Below, in pieces: positions 1 through 13,062 of a stretch of 64,000 bases of DNA. Below the pieces are notes generated by a model that made no database searches, was not told the origin of the DNA, and was given only the letters and a program-made list of their open reading frames with translations. Source of the DNA: Carallia brachiata (Eukaryota; Streptophyta; Magnoliopsida; Malpighiales; Rhizophoraceae); contig JADCRB010000025.1 in assembly GCA_021464245.1 (NCBI GenBank), forward strand, positions 5,231,947 to 5,295,946, given 5' to 3'. The position numbers and the translations under genes were made by a program. Position 1 is the stretch's first letter. Each line of letters starts with the position of its first letter.

Positions 1-2028
1 AGCCGTGACCTCAGAGGTCACTGGCCCCTAAGATAACTCAAGTGGTTCCCATAACCAAATTTGAAAAATCATTTGCACTTCATTTCACATATCACTTTTT
101 TTTTTTTTTTTTACAGAAGGAGGTTAGAGGATTAAGAGGAAGAAAGTCTTATACAATCAAACCACGAGAACATTGGACCCTAATAATATCCTATTGTAGT
201 AAGGGCAATATGTCATTAAAAAGCACCGCCATCAGATCAGATGAAATTCAACACCAACGCAGCTAGACCTCAACTGTAGCGGCCTAATAATTGTAAGAAT
301 TATAAACTAAGTTGAATTATTTATTTGTATTCTCTGTGGAAGGAAATAGTAGAGCGTTATTATTTGAAATAGTAATTTAATAGTAATGTAGTATGTTTCT
401 TTTTATTAGTTTGGATTCAAGTCTTCCAAGTCACGCCCTTAATACTAAGAATGCTGTCTTTTTTACACTGTGAATTCTAAATTCGTTAATACCGTAGACG
501 GGTATGGGAAGGCTCACTCGGACCCATCAATGCTCGGGTGGTTGATTCTCTTCACGTGGAGAGATTAAATGAAGACAACAACAAATCAAAACCTGATTTT
601 GGCTCACATGTGCAATGATTAATGTACTTACGATACATATTTTTTTCTTAATAAAAAAAAAAAAAAGAATAACATGGCCGTTTCCAATGCTATGCAAGGT
701 CAGATGCAAAGTGAATTTACTACTATGTTTTGCGAAGTTAACTCCAATTTATAATGAAGCAACTCAATTATTACATTCGGAATCAAGTACTCATTCGAAT
801 ATTTTTGTCCCATTTTTTTGTCCTTGTAATACATAAAATTGCAATCAACCTTCCTTTTTTATCTAAAAAATTACGTTATCACACGGAGTCTCAAAATTCA
901 AATTTTTATCTAAAAAGTGAGGAGCACGTCCACATGTTTTAGTTAGGCCGACTCCTGGGTTGAGAATATGCCGTTCTCGTTCTTTAATGTGCCTGAAAAA
1001 AGCACCAAGACCAAAGTCAAGCTTCTCCAATCAAACCAAACTCGACTAATAATTGATTACTATAACATTATAAAAACATTAAGGAATTTTTAATTTGATT
1101 TATATTTTTTAATAAATATAAATTATTTATAATTTTATATCATATAATAAATAACGTTTGGTTAAAACAAATTGCATAATTTAAAATTATGAGTGAGTTA
1201 TTTTTATAAAAATAAAGAATAAAAATAACAACCACCTTCAAATAAAGATGATCATTTTCACAAAGTTTAGTCCCTCGTAGTCATTCAAGCACCATGAAAT
1301 TAGGATGGCAGAAGCAAAAGCGTATATTTAAACATGACTTTAATTTCTTCAACGAATTTAGAATTAAAAAATACCCGTCCTATCCTACCGAACCAGCAGA
1401 AAGGTTTTCAAAGCGCATGCGTAATGGTTAATTACCAGTATAATATATATATATATATACAGGCTTCAATGGTAACAGTATTGGCGCTTTTCAAAGAAAA
1501 GTAATCCACTTTGATTCTTGTTCGCCTAAAATTCTACCACAGGCCTGCAGAAGTTTGGCATTTCTTTTTGACAATTTTGCAAATTTGCAATCGAGTACAT
1601 TATTTATTTATTTTATACTTAAACTTCTTGGCCCCTTACGGAAACTATAATATATATATGTAGTTCCGTATTATTTTGGTGTTAATGTGCAAAATCCTGA
1701 TCGTTAATTGATACATGGCCGGTGCATCGGTACTTGTTAGTTGCCTCTTTTGTCAAAGAACTTTGATTAAGTGGTAATGAAATAGTGAAACTTGCTAATA
1801 AGATAATCTAGTGGACATTAGTTTCCAGACCCAGTTGCATATATATATTCCTTCACGTGAACGGTTATAATAAGAGAGAGGGACATTGGTACATAATTTT
1901 CATCTTTCGACTAAAGTCATAAGTGAGGTCTTGATATGACATGCAACAATTATAAAAGACATCATATTCGAAAAAAAAAAAAAAGCGTTTTGAGTTGTTA
2001 ATAAAAAGTGTTTTGAGAAGCCTAAAGA

Positions 2029-2401
2029 TGGGAACACTACAAGTCAGGCAAATTAAAGGGGCGGTGATGGGGACTCTCCTGCCAGGGATTTGGAATTAAG
2101 GACGCGTGTGTCCAGCAAAGACTCCAGAGGGAAGCTACAATGAGTAAGGCTACTCCTAATAAAGGGCAAGCAAGTAAAGGCAACGTTAAGAAGGGAGTGA
2201 CACTGGATAGAAAATTGAAATTAAAAGATATGACAGATATGTTGCATTGTGTTTAACTAAGTGATATTGTAATTTTGTTGAAATATACTGTTTGGAGATG
2301 TGTGAGAATGTAATCTTTTAAAAGATTTGTTTTGTGGGTATCCTTTTGTCTTTAGAGACACTATGAATAAAAGTGATGTTCAAAAAAAAAAAAAAAAAAA
2401 A
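2029..2401 (+). other. Poly(A)-ended block, possible retrocopy or short retroelement end
   Basis: A block with more G/C than its surroundings ends in AATAAA (2366-2371), then about 10 bases, then a run of about 20 A (2382-2401). A genomic poly(A) tract just behind a polyadenylation signal is typical of a processed transcript put back by retrotransposition (retrocopy, SINE or LINE end). No protein family is readable in the block, the left edge is not defined, and I see no convincing target-site duplication. A chance AATAAA beside an A-run remains possible. Confidence 0.35.
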
Positions 2402-2409
2402 TTCCTTTT

Positions 2410-2522
2410 ATTAACCATTAAGCTTTATTTGGTTTGGTATCTGAAGCCCTTAAGAGGAGTTTGTGGGAAGAGTTAATTTACCATATGTGATAATGAGCGT
2501 GAGAATTAACCATTAAGCTTTA
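2410..2522. repeat. 18-bp perfect direct repeat around about 77 bp
   Basis: The 18-mer ATTAACCATTAAGCTTTA occurs at 2410-2427 and again at 2505-2522, with 77 bp between. This could be a target duplication around a short insertion or a small local duplication. The intervening segment has no terminal repeats or poly(A). Confidence 0.5.
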
Positions 2523-3180
2523 GATGTATACCTACATTATCCAACTTTCACCTTTGGTTGCAAGTCAGCCACTATTTATTAAAAAACATGTTAACTATAA
2601 ATAAAGATTAAAATTCAACGAGGTGGGTCTGCTTCTAATCCGTATGTTCAATTTCTCGCACTTTTTTATAAATAAAAAGATTAAAAAAAACAAAAAAAAA
2701 AACAACATTAATCCTAAGATGAGATTGAACCCAGTTGTGTTCAGTGGCGCCTCCGTGCTTATGGGATTCGACAACGACAAAGGCATGGGCAATGGATATC
2801 AAACTCACGAGAAGACAAAATAAAATCTCTCTTGCCCCATACTTTGCGGATAGGATCAGTTTCTAGTTTCCTTTCCATGCACATATACGCAAAAGCAAAA
2901 TTCAATCAATGGATATCGGATAGGATAATATTGCAGTATATGTATATAAGTTGCTTGACTTCTTCCATGTTACAGAAGAAGACCAAAACCAAACAAACTG
3001 AAACTGACTACTCCATGAAAAGTCAGCAGAGCACCCATTCAACCGAGGAATGGGCTCGCTGTGTCTTAGCTAGGACAGGCGTGTAAGGAAGCTAAACAAC
3101 TAGATCATTACGAATTCATATATATACAATCGAAGAGAATATTTACTTGCTGGCTCCTTGGGTTCTCCATGGCCACTTAG

Positions 3181-3213
3181 ACTCGTGTTGATAAGAGCCT
3201 TATCCACACGAGT
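3181..3213. repeat. Near-perfect 15-bp stem with 3-base loop
   Basis: The left arm at 3181-3195 pairs with the right arm at 3199-3213 at 14 of 15 positions around an AGC loop. It stands out because it is GC-containing and compact, unlike the AT foldback elements elsewhere in the window. No gene lies next to it. Confidence 0.5.
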
Positions 3214-6200
3214 TTATTGTGCTGTATATAGAGCTCTTTTCGGCTTTATGTCTAAGAGATCATTCTAGTTAGCTTTTGGAGCACATGGGGTTTGTAAACA
3301 TGCATGTCCATACGCACAGTTTAGCCAAGAAGTTTGGATAGTCACGCCTATATGGTTATTATCCAACATTTTTCAGGAATTTTCTCAATTTGACTTTGTT
3401 TTTTTCAATAAGGAGGCTGCTAGTCCAAAAAAAAAAAGAAAAAGAAAATAGGGTCTCATAATTCGAATACAGAATCCAGAGTTTTCAATAAATTATCTCA
3501 AATAATTGTATTAGAAACATGTGACTTAGAATTTGGCTTCCAATTTACTATACTAATTGTGAGAGCAACAAAAAATAATAATAATGATAAAGTGGGACCA
3601 TTTGATTGAAAAATTAAGTTAGGGTTAATTTTATTGAATATGATACCGGTCTCTATTACACTTAAGAAAATGAACAAATATAACAAAGATATATTTTTTT
3701 TAATATCAGGTTAACATCGTTGGCTGCCTGTCCAATATTTTGAAAAAAAAATTTCTTCACAAGAGCACTCAAAAAAAAAAAAAAAAGGGAAAAAGAAAAT
3801 GTGAGACGTCTAAAGAAGTTACTTTTGTACAACTTTGTCCTTGGCCTGTTTATCCTCCATGTACGTAGTTGTACAGATGGATAGTGCCGCTGGGCAAGAT
3901 GGAAGCAAAATTATCACTTCTCCTTTCTTTCTTTTTTTTTTTTTTTTTTATCATAAGTATATGGTGGGAGCTAATTAACCAATCATTATCAATGGAATTG
4001 ATAAAGAAGATGGGAATCCTTATAGAACATTACATGGGGGTGATTACTAGGAAGAGGAAATTTCATAAAAAAAAACTCTAAAATTAATAATTATATATAT
4101 GAATGTATATACTTGTCCGCATCCCACAAATACTCTTGAGACATATTTATCATAAATTTATTATCAAGTATATTAATTCCTGTGCTCCCCAACGTCCCAT
4201 AAAAACATAGATAAGAAAAACGATAGTGGGTGCGTGTGTGAGAGAGAAAGAGAAAGTTTAATTAGGTCTTTTTTTTTTTGTTTATCTATAATGAAGATGA
4301 CAATGTCGACATGTAAAGAGTGAGGTAAAAACTAAGATTCAAATTCTAGTATTCTAAAAAATTATCGCCTCCAACCATCTTAACTATTGTCCTTTTTTTA
4401 AGTATTACAAATGGCAGGCAAATGTGGATCTAAGAGGTCTTAATCACAGAATTGAAGGAGCAACCGTCCTCCGGCCCGACGTGACGAATCACTGTGTCTT
4501 GGAATTGCTATTTTACGGCAAAACCGTGTTCGCCCATGCAAGACGAAAGTCGGTGGTCCATTTCCTTTTTCATAGAAAATGTATGGAAATATTCTTTCTA
4601 TATATATACATGATTAGTCAACTTCATAGAAAAAGGAACTGAATTTCATCTTTTTGGCTTTTTGATGAATAACCTTAATTGCAATAAAACTTAAGCATCG
4701 AACTTCAATTTAAGAAGAGATCGATAATTAATTAATTCCTAAAACTTATATGCATGGGGCCGAGATTTCTATCATGTCAATAAGAATATGTAGCTTTGTG
4801 GCATCTTTTGCTTCATAATATGGGAGTCTGCAAATTGTCCTCCCAGCTGGCACAATATTCACCTTGCGAAATATTTCCTCCTCACCTTCTCTCTGTGGGG
4901 CAGGACATGGTCTGGCAATTCTCTCAATCTACCTATCCTTTAAGCTTCTATGTATAAATCGTCCCTTTTCATTTTCGAGAAATTTTTCTATTTTGGGTAG
5001 AACTTTATGGATATGCCCACCCTAACTATATCAAATCTTGAGGGAAACCTTTGGCTTGTCTTACATTGCATTTGTCTTTTATGTGTGTGTATACATATAT
5101 ACACGTACATATTTAAAAGTGCATTGTGTGGTGAACTATACACCCCACTATTAAACCTGATAGATTTAAGATAAATATTTAATCCCTTACACATTTTGTA
5201 ATGTGTCCTCTTGATGACAATTGTCCACAACCACAATTTGTAGTAGGAAAACACTTGGTAAGATTTTTTAAATATAATCAAAGTGATATGTGTTATTAAA
5301 TAATTAAAATTAAAAATAATAAAAGTTATTATATGCTGTTAGATAAACTGAGTGACTATTTTAATATTTAGTAGAGTCCTTTGCATTAATGCTAATTACG
5401 ATGGGCAATATACTTACAGCTACATTAGTAACCAGCCGGCAACAAGCGATTTAAAAGTATGGTTCTATGAATAAGGGCAAGTACTATTTCACTTTGGTTA
5501 TGCTACGCTAATAAAAGAGAGAGATGCAAAGTGGTTACTCGCGTCCACCTACATGATTCACCGGAATCAAGACATATTGAAATCACGAGACATTGTTGGA
5601 AACCAAAGCAAATGGAATTGGCTTCGCGTACCCATCTTTTGCTCTCAACCATACAGATATATTTCTTTCATAAACAACAATAAATTTCCTCATGGACAAA
5701 GATGAAACCACAGCCGACCCATGAGATATTTTAAGCCAGATATTTTCAAGTTAACACTTGGGAGACGTGTAATTTCCCCTTCTTTCAGATTGTCCCTTTC
5801 AAACTTTCACGAACCAACCATGACAACTAGTCAAGACAAGACTAATGTCAACCGCCAACAAATTGGAGTTTAATTTAGATATTCATTTTAAACAAAAAAA
5901 AAAAATTACCTATGCTTTTTTTATTTTTAACGTGGTCATAAGGTTACCTTGAAAATTTTCCACGAATTCCAAGTCGAAACTTCAAATTCAAAAGTTGGAG
6001 TTCTTACGTGGAAAGTAGTTTTTGGAATCTAATCTAGTTAAAGACATTAATTCCTCCCAAAATTAAGAAAATTAAAAGTGAAAGAAGACAAGTTGTGATA
6101 TTCAAAGTCACACATAAAACAGCTAGAAATTTTCATTCATTGAAGAAATCATAACACTTAACACGACTGAGATACTTACTCGAAAGCTACTAATCACCAA

Positions 6201-6500
6201 ATTACACATTCATTGGCTCCTTCTGCGATCACAAACTACAGCACACTTGGACTTAAACCCCACACCCCAGAATTAAAAAAAAAAAAAAAAAACCGAAATT
6301 AGACAACAGTTAAATCGATCCATGGTACATACATACACGAACACAACTAACGAAACCGAAAATGATGACCCAACAAAAGAGACAAAGAGAGACGGAGGAC
6401 ACAAATTAATGCACAACAATTAAGGACAAGTGGTAGTTAGTGGTTTGCCAGTAACGACTACCACGTGTCTCTCACGAGCGTGTGGAGATACATCGTGCCT

Positions 6501-6848
6501 CTACATGTCCCTCACTTCGAACACGTTACGGTTGTTGACGACAATATCATACATGTGCCTGGACTTGAGCTTGGTGAAGTCCTTAGGGAGAGAAATTAGG
6601 TGAACTGTGGATCGCTTGTGGAATTGGAGGAGGTCCGGGTCATCATAGTACCTTTCCCACCCAAGTGAGTAAAGCTTGCGTTCAAGATCAGCGTAGGAAG
6701 TTATGACTTCATTGGTTGGGATGTGGACCAGCACCTTCCGGCGAGTACTAGTGCTAGCGGAGCCCTGCCTGTTTCCGTCCAAGGATTCGGCACCCGGGTT
6801 CTCCACTAGCCGAACCACGCCGTTCTTGAAAACCCAAACACCAGACAT
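6501..6848 (-). CDS. FLOWERING PROMOTING FACTOR 1-like protein (FPF1/FLP family)
   Basis: An intact single-exon frame of 115 residues, the usual length for this plant family of about 110-115 residue proteins. Members promote the floral transition or affect elongation growth and gibberellin responses; no enzymatic activity is known. The protein opens with [18 protein letters not shown], then has the conserved blocks [35 protein letters not shown] and LISLPKDF, and ends [18 protein letters not shown] chose the ATG at 6848 because MSGVWVF is the family start; the frame runs three codons further up only through a GTG. A TATA box sits about 125 bases upstream. It is the one recognised protein gene here with no break in its frame. 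Which FPF1 paralogue it is cannot be told from one sequence. Confidence 0.95.
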   Translation of the reverse strand: MSGVWVFKNGVVRLVENPGAESLDGNRQGSASTSTRRKVLVHIPTNEVITSYADLERKLYSLGWERYYDDPDLLQFHKRSTVHLISLPKDFTKLKSRHMYDIVVNNRNVFEVRDM

Positions 6849-6970
6849 TTCTCTCACCCTGCAGCTAAGGCAAGGAACTATAAATATGAAGAATTTCTAT
6901 AGTGTTTTTTGTATGTGTGTATGTACTGTGGCTTGCAAGCTTGGATATGGAGTTGGCCATGGCTTACTAT

Positions 6971-6982
6971 GGTATTTATAGA
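6971..6982 (-). promoter_or_regulatory. TATA box of the FPF1-like gene
   Basis: On the minus strand this reads TCTATAAATACC, a close match to the plant TATA consensus, 123 bases upstream of the ATG at 6848. It predicts transcription starting near 6945 and a 5' UTR of roughly 95 bases. Confidence 0.75.
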
Positions 6983-7166
6983 GTCGACAGTGGTGCGGAT
7001 GCATCTATGGGCATGTTTGGATATGTAAGTCATACTCTAGCTAAGGTGGGACCCAGTTGAGGGCAGGGTCTAAAGCGCCCTTTTTTTTTTTTTTTGGTGG
7101 TGGGGTGGGTGTTTGTTTGGGACATGTTGTAATGTGGGCATAAATAGATTGAGAAGAATCGAGTTA

Positions 7167-7204
7167 TTTCTTTTTCTTTCTTTCTTTCTTTTTTTTTTTT
7201 TTTT
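7167..7204. repeat. TTTC microsatellite running into a T-tract
   Basis: Several tandem TTTC units are followed by an unbroken T run upstream of the FPF1-like gene. It is a simple repeat, likely variable in length. Confidence 0.8.
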
Positions 7205-7656
7205 CTTAGTCTTCCAATAAGCCCCACAGAGGGGGAATCTTTGTTTCGCTCCGAAAGGAAAAAGAAATTAGGAATTGGACTCGTTCTGTAGAAGGCTAAA
7301 ACGAAATAAAAGAATTGTACAAAAAGCAATATTGTGGGTGTACGTAACTATCATAAAATTTTGTACAGCAAGGATATATTCGTGTCTGCGGGGCAGCATT
7401 ATAAGAAAGGATGACGATGGTTATGATCTAATTGAGAGAGTGACGGATCTTGGGACATGGAAAATGAATAGAGAACATTTTTAGTGTTGATGCGTGATCT
7501 TGTTGACATCTTAGGTGCATTGCAATCCCTAATAGATATTAGAACTTTGTAATTTATTATTTTAGAAATTGATTTTTTTTGATTGATTTGAATATCTTAC
7601 ATGCCGATCGAGGTATTCAACCTGGTCAATTAAAAAAAGTTAGGACACGATTATGT

Positions 7657-8026
7657 GGATGATTTTTAAGTGACTATTAGGTCACTATTATATGCAATGT
7701 AGAAGAAGAAATTATATGAGGTGACAGAAAAATTATATAAAAATTATATGACGTGTCAAAGTAAATTATAAATGTATCATCAGTTAATAAAAATCAAAAA
7801 AATTTTCAATATAGTTACACGGGTTGTATAATTTCTTTTATCACATCGTATAATTTTTTTATATTTCCTCTACCGTATTACATATCATTTTTTTTAATAG
7901 GTGGTTACATGGGTCGTATAATTTTTTCACCACATCATATAATTTTTTATAATTCATCTATCACATTATGTAATTTTCTCTATCATATCGTATATAACAA
8001 TTACTTAATAATTACTTAAAAACAGC
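7657..8026. mobile_element. Foldback MITE with imperfect long terminal inverted repeats
   Basis: The left half (from GGATGATTTTTAAGTGACTA) and the reverse complement of the right half (from GGCTGTTTTTAAGTAATTAT) align over more than 100 bases. The right half also contains an internal direct repeat of about 80 bp built on TATAATTT and TCACATCRTATAAT motifs. It has no coding capacity and is about 370 bp long. Superfamily is not assigned because no clear target duplication is visible. Confidence 0.6.
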
Positions 8027-10198
8027 CAAATAGGTTTTTTCAAAAAATTGTTCATGTAGAGGTCAATTTTAGACGTCTAAACGGATATTATTAATCTGTA
8101 CATCTGTTTTAGAAGTCTTGCACAATATGTAGGAGCCGCAAATGTGGGAGCGGCTCCCGACGTGTTTTTTCTGTGGTGGCGGGGAAAGGCCGGAATCCCA
8201 ATTCTGGCTTTGTTAGAAAGCTGTGAGGTTTCTTTGCCTAACATTGTGCCAAACTATTGACTATTTAATTTTCTACATTTTTTGCGTCTAATTGTTATTG
8301 TTCCCTTTTTAGTCTCCTTTGCTCTAGTGCATACCCAAGCTTCCACCTAGTAGTTTTCTTCTCCATTCCCTGATTTCTAAGGTTTCATAGTTCAGAGTGA
8401 TAGCTTTAGTTCACTGTTGAATTTTGTTTGAAATGTAACGGCAGCAATAGTATAGTTAATCAGAAATTGCACAATTGTGAGAAAATTAACAAGCAATGAT
8501 CATAAAGGTAGCAAGCTAGGAAATATCTTAGATCATGATTAGGAGATATCATGGATTTTATTGGATTGCATGTTTACTCGCCTAGTAGCAGTTAATTTTG
8601 TTATTGATTCTTTTATTAAAAGAGTAGTGTTAGAGATTCGAATTTCATAATTTGAATGTGAGAATTTTTATTTTTTATATTTGTAGTTTTCTTTTGGTGA
8701 CAATTGAAGTTTTTTTCGGCTCCTTTGTTGTAATCTTTTTTTTTTTTAATAAAATTGCTTATACCCATTCAGCAAATAAAAAAAATGATCATAGTGTAGC
8801 AAGTAGCTAACTTTTTTTTATTTTTTATTTATGGCAGTAAGCAGCAACTTGGAATTGCATAAAGGCATGTAAGATTCTGGCACCAATTTAACCCTGCAAA
8901 AAAAAAGGTGACGAGTATATCTGTACAGGGCTTTAGGGTACATTCATTTCTTCCAATCCAGCACTCCTGGTCAAGTAAGCTTCATTATGCAGCCCACTTC
9001 GTGTGCTACATTGGTCCTGCGACAGAGACCTATAAGTTATAATCCCGACCAGAGCCACCACTGCCTTTCTCTCCACCAAGATTTCTATCCTTACATATAA
9101 CTTATGTCTTTCCTTTTCAGTTTGGTCCAGTATCTTGTACATAAGACCGACCCACCAATGTTTTCTGGCCGTTTCTCTTTTGCTTCTCTATTTGAATTCC
9201 ACCAAAACATATACGAAAAATGAAGTTGATTTCCTAGATTGTTTTAAGAATGACTCGTAAAGCTAGCTGAATTATGCTTCCTTTTTTGATTTCTTACACA
9301 CAAGCAAATCGGTTGGTCTTTGATGATGGATGGTTATCGATTGACAAGTAAATTTTTTTTTTTTTTTTGTTATTAGAGAGTTTAGTGAGATTCTAACTCC
9401 GAGTCTCTATTAACTAAAGAGATCAGTAGCTAACCAAACAAAGCTGAGTAGTTACTAAATAACAACTTATTAATGACAAATGATTTGATTAAATTGTAAT
9501 TGACAAAATTGGCAATTTCCGGTACGAAAGTGAAGGGCAAGTCTTAATATAATGTTGAGCTTATTGGTCACAAGTTCGAAAAACTGAGCCTCTTCAAAAT
9601 TGACATTTTAATTAGTTGCTGGATTGCGCCACAGCTACTGCAAATTTAAAACTTTGAGCCACAGCAGCAGGCATCATTTTCTTTTAAAATTCCACGTTCA
9701 CACTCCTTCAAAAATCCAAATCAAAATTTGATAGAAACATGCAACGAATGGCTACTGCTCATGCCTAACAACTTTGAAAGGGACCGATTGTGAGTCGAAT
9801 GACAATATTCTTTTAGATTGCTTGCACAAAAAACTTGATTCGATTTCGCTTTCAAGATCATTCTAGTATTATTGTTGCAAGTAATTCTTTCCTGGAGATC
9901 ACATCACAAGCGCATCCTTTTGAACATGTCATGCTTAGCAGCATATAGGGGGCATTATACCCACCACAAACGGATGTAGATGGGGTTTGGCTGTGGAACG
10001 TCAATACTGAAATCTAGGATAGTTTCGCAAACAGGTTACAATTTGTCACTGAAAAATCAGGTAATGACGAGTTACATAAACTTTCAATCTTTCCGGAAGG
10101 GCCTCTAATTTTCTACCATTTGAGAAGCTTGTTGGCCATATCTTTGTACTTATCACTTGAATACAGAGGGTATATTGCTAACCCCACTGTGGGAAAAG
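8027..10198. other. Intergenic region with one unrecognised open frame
   Basis: No recognised gene. On the minus strand, 8933-9142 holds an open frame (69 residues from the ATG at 9142, ending EEMNVP) with a mixed, non-repetitive composition and few A/T homopolymers. The conceptual product is charged at the front (DQTEKERHKLY) with a short hydrophobic stretch (AVVALVGIITY). The frame is open for several codons upstream of that ATG, so it could be the last exon or a remnant of a larger gene. I do not recognise the family. Confidence 0.3.
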
Positions 10199-10348
10199 AT
10201 ATGGAGACGCGCAAAAACATAGACACGAGAGTGGATGCATTGTAATAAGCGGTTTTATTTTTGTAACAAACAGCTTAAATTTTGCAACAACAAAACCGTC
10301 CGTTGAGTACAATGCGTTGACACCCGCGTTTATTTTTTGTGTCCATAT
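10199..10348. mobile_element. Short MITE with about 60-bp inverted repeats
   Basis: The ends (TATGGAGACGCG on the left, CGCG...GTGTCCATA on the right) are inverted copies of each other. The inner arms repeat GCATTGTA/TACAATGC and GGTTTT/AAAACC in inverted order. The element is about 150 bp and noncoding. The arms are imperfect, which points to an old insertion. Confidence 0.6.
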
Positions 10349-10753
10349 AATTGAACCCTTTGAAAAATCACTGTAGTATTAAAAAACAGTGTCGATCCTT
10401 TTTATCCAACAAGCTAACACAAATTGAAAAAATGCCAACCTATGGCTGCGATATAGCACCCTGGCGTAGCTATCTCCTAAGTACAACGTTCGTTGTACTG
10501 GTGTGCATTGCAAACCTTCCTAGCTGGGTTAAAGACCGTTTCCTTCACATTAATTGTAGGTCTAATTTGAGGAAGTGAAACTTAATGCATTAGATCATCT
10601 CTCCTAAATGTAGAATTAAGCAGCTAGGGATGCCACTAGGTAGAATGATATTTGTACACGAAAGTAAAATTCTCTCTTAAAGTGAATTTCTAGAAAATTT
10701 TATGTTCTTCTTAATCAATGTTCAGTATCTTTAGTATAAATATAAATAAATAA

Positions 10754-10788
<35 letters not shown>

Positions 10789-10793
10789 ATATA
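10754..10793. repeat. Compound (TA)n(CA)n microsatellite
   Basis: A run of TA dinucleotides passes directly into about ten CA units and then returns to TA. It is a typical polymorphic plant microsatellite. Confidence 0.9.
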
Positions 10794-11700
10794 GATGGCC
10801 CAGCAGTGGCACTCTCTTGGGCGTGAACTTATTCTTCACAATATTAGTTTAGATATTACAAAGCAGAAACCAAATTGGTATGCATAAAGTTGAGTATTTT
10901 CTTTTCTATTATAATGGCATATTTCAGAGATCATTGGGAACTTTTATTCTAAAGAAAAGGGGTTAGAAAGAAGGAATTGGAATAAAAATCAAATCAAAGC
11001 TAATATAGAGTTTTATTATCCTTAGTTTTATGCCTAACTTTGATTAAAAGAGAAGGAATGAGGCCATCTACGGTGTTTTAGAGAATAAAGTGCTGAAACA
11101 ATTGGAATGTAGGATCAATTCCCTCATAAGAGCAGATCAAGGTGGGGTTAATCTCGTGTTCATATTCCATAATTCCTCGATAATGACAAGATCGATTTCA
11201 TTCTAATCAAGTTAAAGATGGATAGGATTAAAATTTGTAATATAGGTTCTGCAACCATTTTAAATGCGAATCATCAATTAATCAATGAAAAACTGTTTCT
11301 TTTCCACGTTCATTTATAGAAAGGTATATATGTACCTCCCTTTTTTTCCAGGTGCATAGATAGCTACAAATTGCAAGCTAGCATTTTCACATATACCTCC
11401 TTTCTTTTGTTTTTGTTTTTTTTTTGACAAAGGTAATTCACATTATTAATAAAAGATGTAAATAGAAGATACAACCTAGTTGTAGTAGCACTAATTGAAG
11501 TGATGAAAGATATGTGTCTTTTTTTAAATAATAGTTATTTTTTATGTTGCAAATAAAAAAGTAATGATAATAAAAGATGTAAATAGCGAGTACTAAAAAA
11601 AAAAAAATGTAAATAGCCACCATAAAAATACGTAACAGAATAACTTCCTACACGAGGTAACTTTTCAACAATCATGCATTTGACAAAATGATACTGATCT

Positions 11701-11771
11701 GCGCATCTGGTGTAGTGGTATCATAGTACCCTCCCACGGTACTGACCGGGGTTCGATTCCCCGGATGCGCA
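11701..11771 (+). tRNA. tRNA-Gly, anticodon CCC
   Basis: A 71-base intronless tRNA. The 7-bp acceptor stem GCGCATC/GATGCGC pairs perfectly and is followed by discriminator A. The D-arm region (TGGTGTAGTGGTA) carries the internal A box. The anticodon loop CTCCCAC reads CCC (glycine, GGG codons). The T arm CCGGGGTTCGATTCCCCGG is perfect and carries the B box GGTTCGATTCC. Pol III would start just upstream and no CCA is encoded, as expected for a eukaryotic nuclear gene. Complete and apparently functional. Confidence 0.97.
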
Positions 11772-13062
11772 CATTTTGTCCACACGTTTAGACGGGCCTC
11801 TGATCCTACAGGGTATGAACAAAAAGTTCCACATTTCTGTCGATCATTAAATGATCCACAATCAATCGTTAACATATTTGAAGGTTCGCCTTGTACAACT
11901 ATTATGGCGAACAACATCTTTTTCAGTCGATATTAAGCAAACAATATTTGATCAAGCACCATCAAAGCGGCATACAGGTGACCACGGTATTTGGCATAAT
12001 CTCAAAAGCAGGAGATAATCAGCTCACCGTAAGTTAACAAAGGCAGTGAGCGAATGAAGAATCCAATTAGCATTTTGGGCAAAAAAATTTTACATTGTAC
12101 TGCTGTACGCAGTGGAGAAAATTCAGCAAATATAATAACTCGATGGGATTCTGTTTAGGACGGAAGGTTTGATTCTCCACATCATCATTCGTTGCCAAGA
12201 AAGATTCGGCTGTGTTTTATTCGTAGCATATACTACCATATATTAGTCCTACGTCCAACCCAATTAACATCCTTTCAGCTGAAGCCAAGTTGGGCGGCCG
12301 ATACCAATTCTAATGCAACATATAGAAATCACAGTTCAACTGTAAGGGGATTCCGTAGCCATTTTAAACCGAAATCTACTATCAAGGCCTAATATGCAAT
12401 TACGGAAACTTAACCTTTGTCACGGTATGAACCAAGCATCTGATCTCACATCCAAATCAACATCACCTGTTCCTCCCACTCATCAGATACATTAATAAAC
12501 AAGCAAGTGATAACCTTGGAGTGGAAAAATGTAAATCCCCTTCGACTACTATCTACTCCTTGATGTGAAGGTCCATGGAGGGAAAAATCCGATCAGTTAT
12601 CCCGTCAACAGCTATGTAGAACTACCGAATTACAAGGCTTTATCAAGTACAATAACGTTGTATTCCTATTACCATTATGTAGGATGTCATTAGCCATGTA
12701 ACATGCTCCCCAGCATGATTCCAGTCGCATCAGATCGTTCAAATATACATCATTGCAAAGTCATAAGCAACTGATTTCGATTTGCCATCAGGAACCAAAT
12801 TATTATTGTCAATTGGAAGCCAAAGCCAACATAAAGGTGATCTTTTAACTATGCCTGGGAAAAATCTACGAGGACGCACAATCAAATAGATTGTGAAAGA
12901 TCAATAATCGACAGAACCACAGCAACAACATTGTATTAATCAAATCAGAGAAGTCACAATTGAGACATAAGACCCACTTACTTTAGGCCCAATTTTCCGC
13001 AAAATAAGAAAAACTAATCATCTAAAATCCCCAAAGTCCATAGAAAACCCACAAAAATTCAG
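11772..13062. other. Intergenic region, nothing recognised
   Basis: Balanced base composition by the standard of this window and few homopolymers. I see no conserved frame, RNA gene or repeat. The right end may be the old 3' flank of the broken NIP7 copy on the minus strand. Confidence 0.5.

Larger units (their letters stand above)
1..6480. other. Intergenic region, no supported gene
   Basis: AT-rich DNA with many A/T homopolymers. All open frames are short, cross poly-A or poly-T tracts and match no family I recognise. The only structures that stand out are a 17-base palindrome at 5-21 (GTGACCTC-A-GAGGTCAC), a poly(A)-ended block near 2.0-2.4 kb, a short direct repeat at 2.41-2.52 kb and a strong hairpin at 3181-3213. 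The last three are listed separately. Confidence 0.6.
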
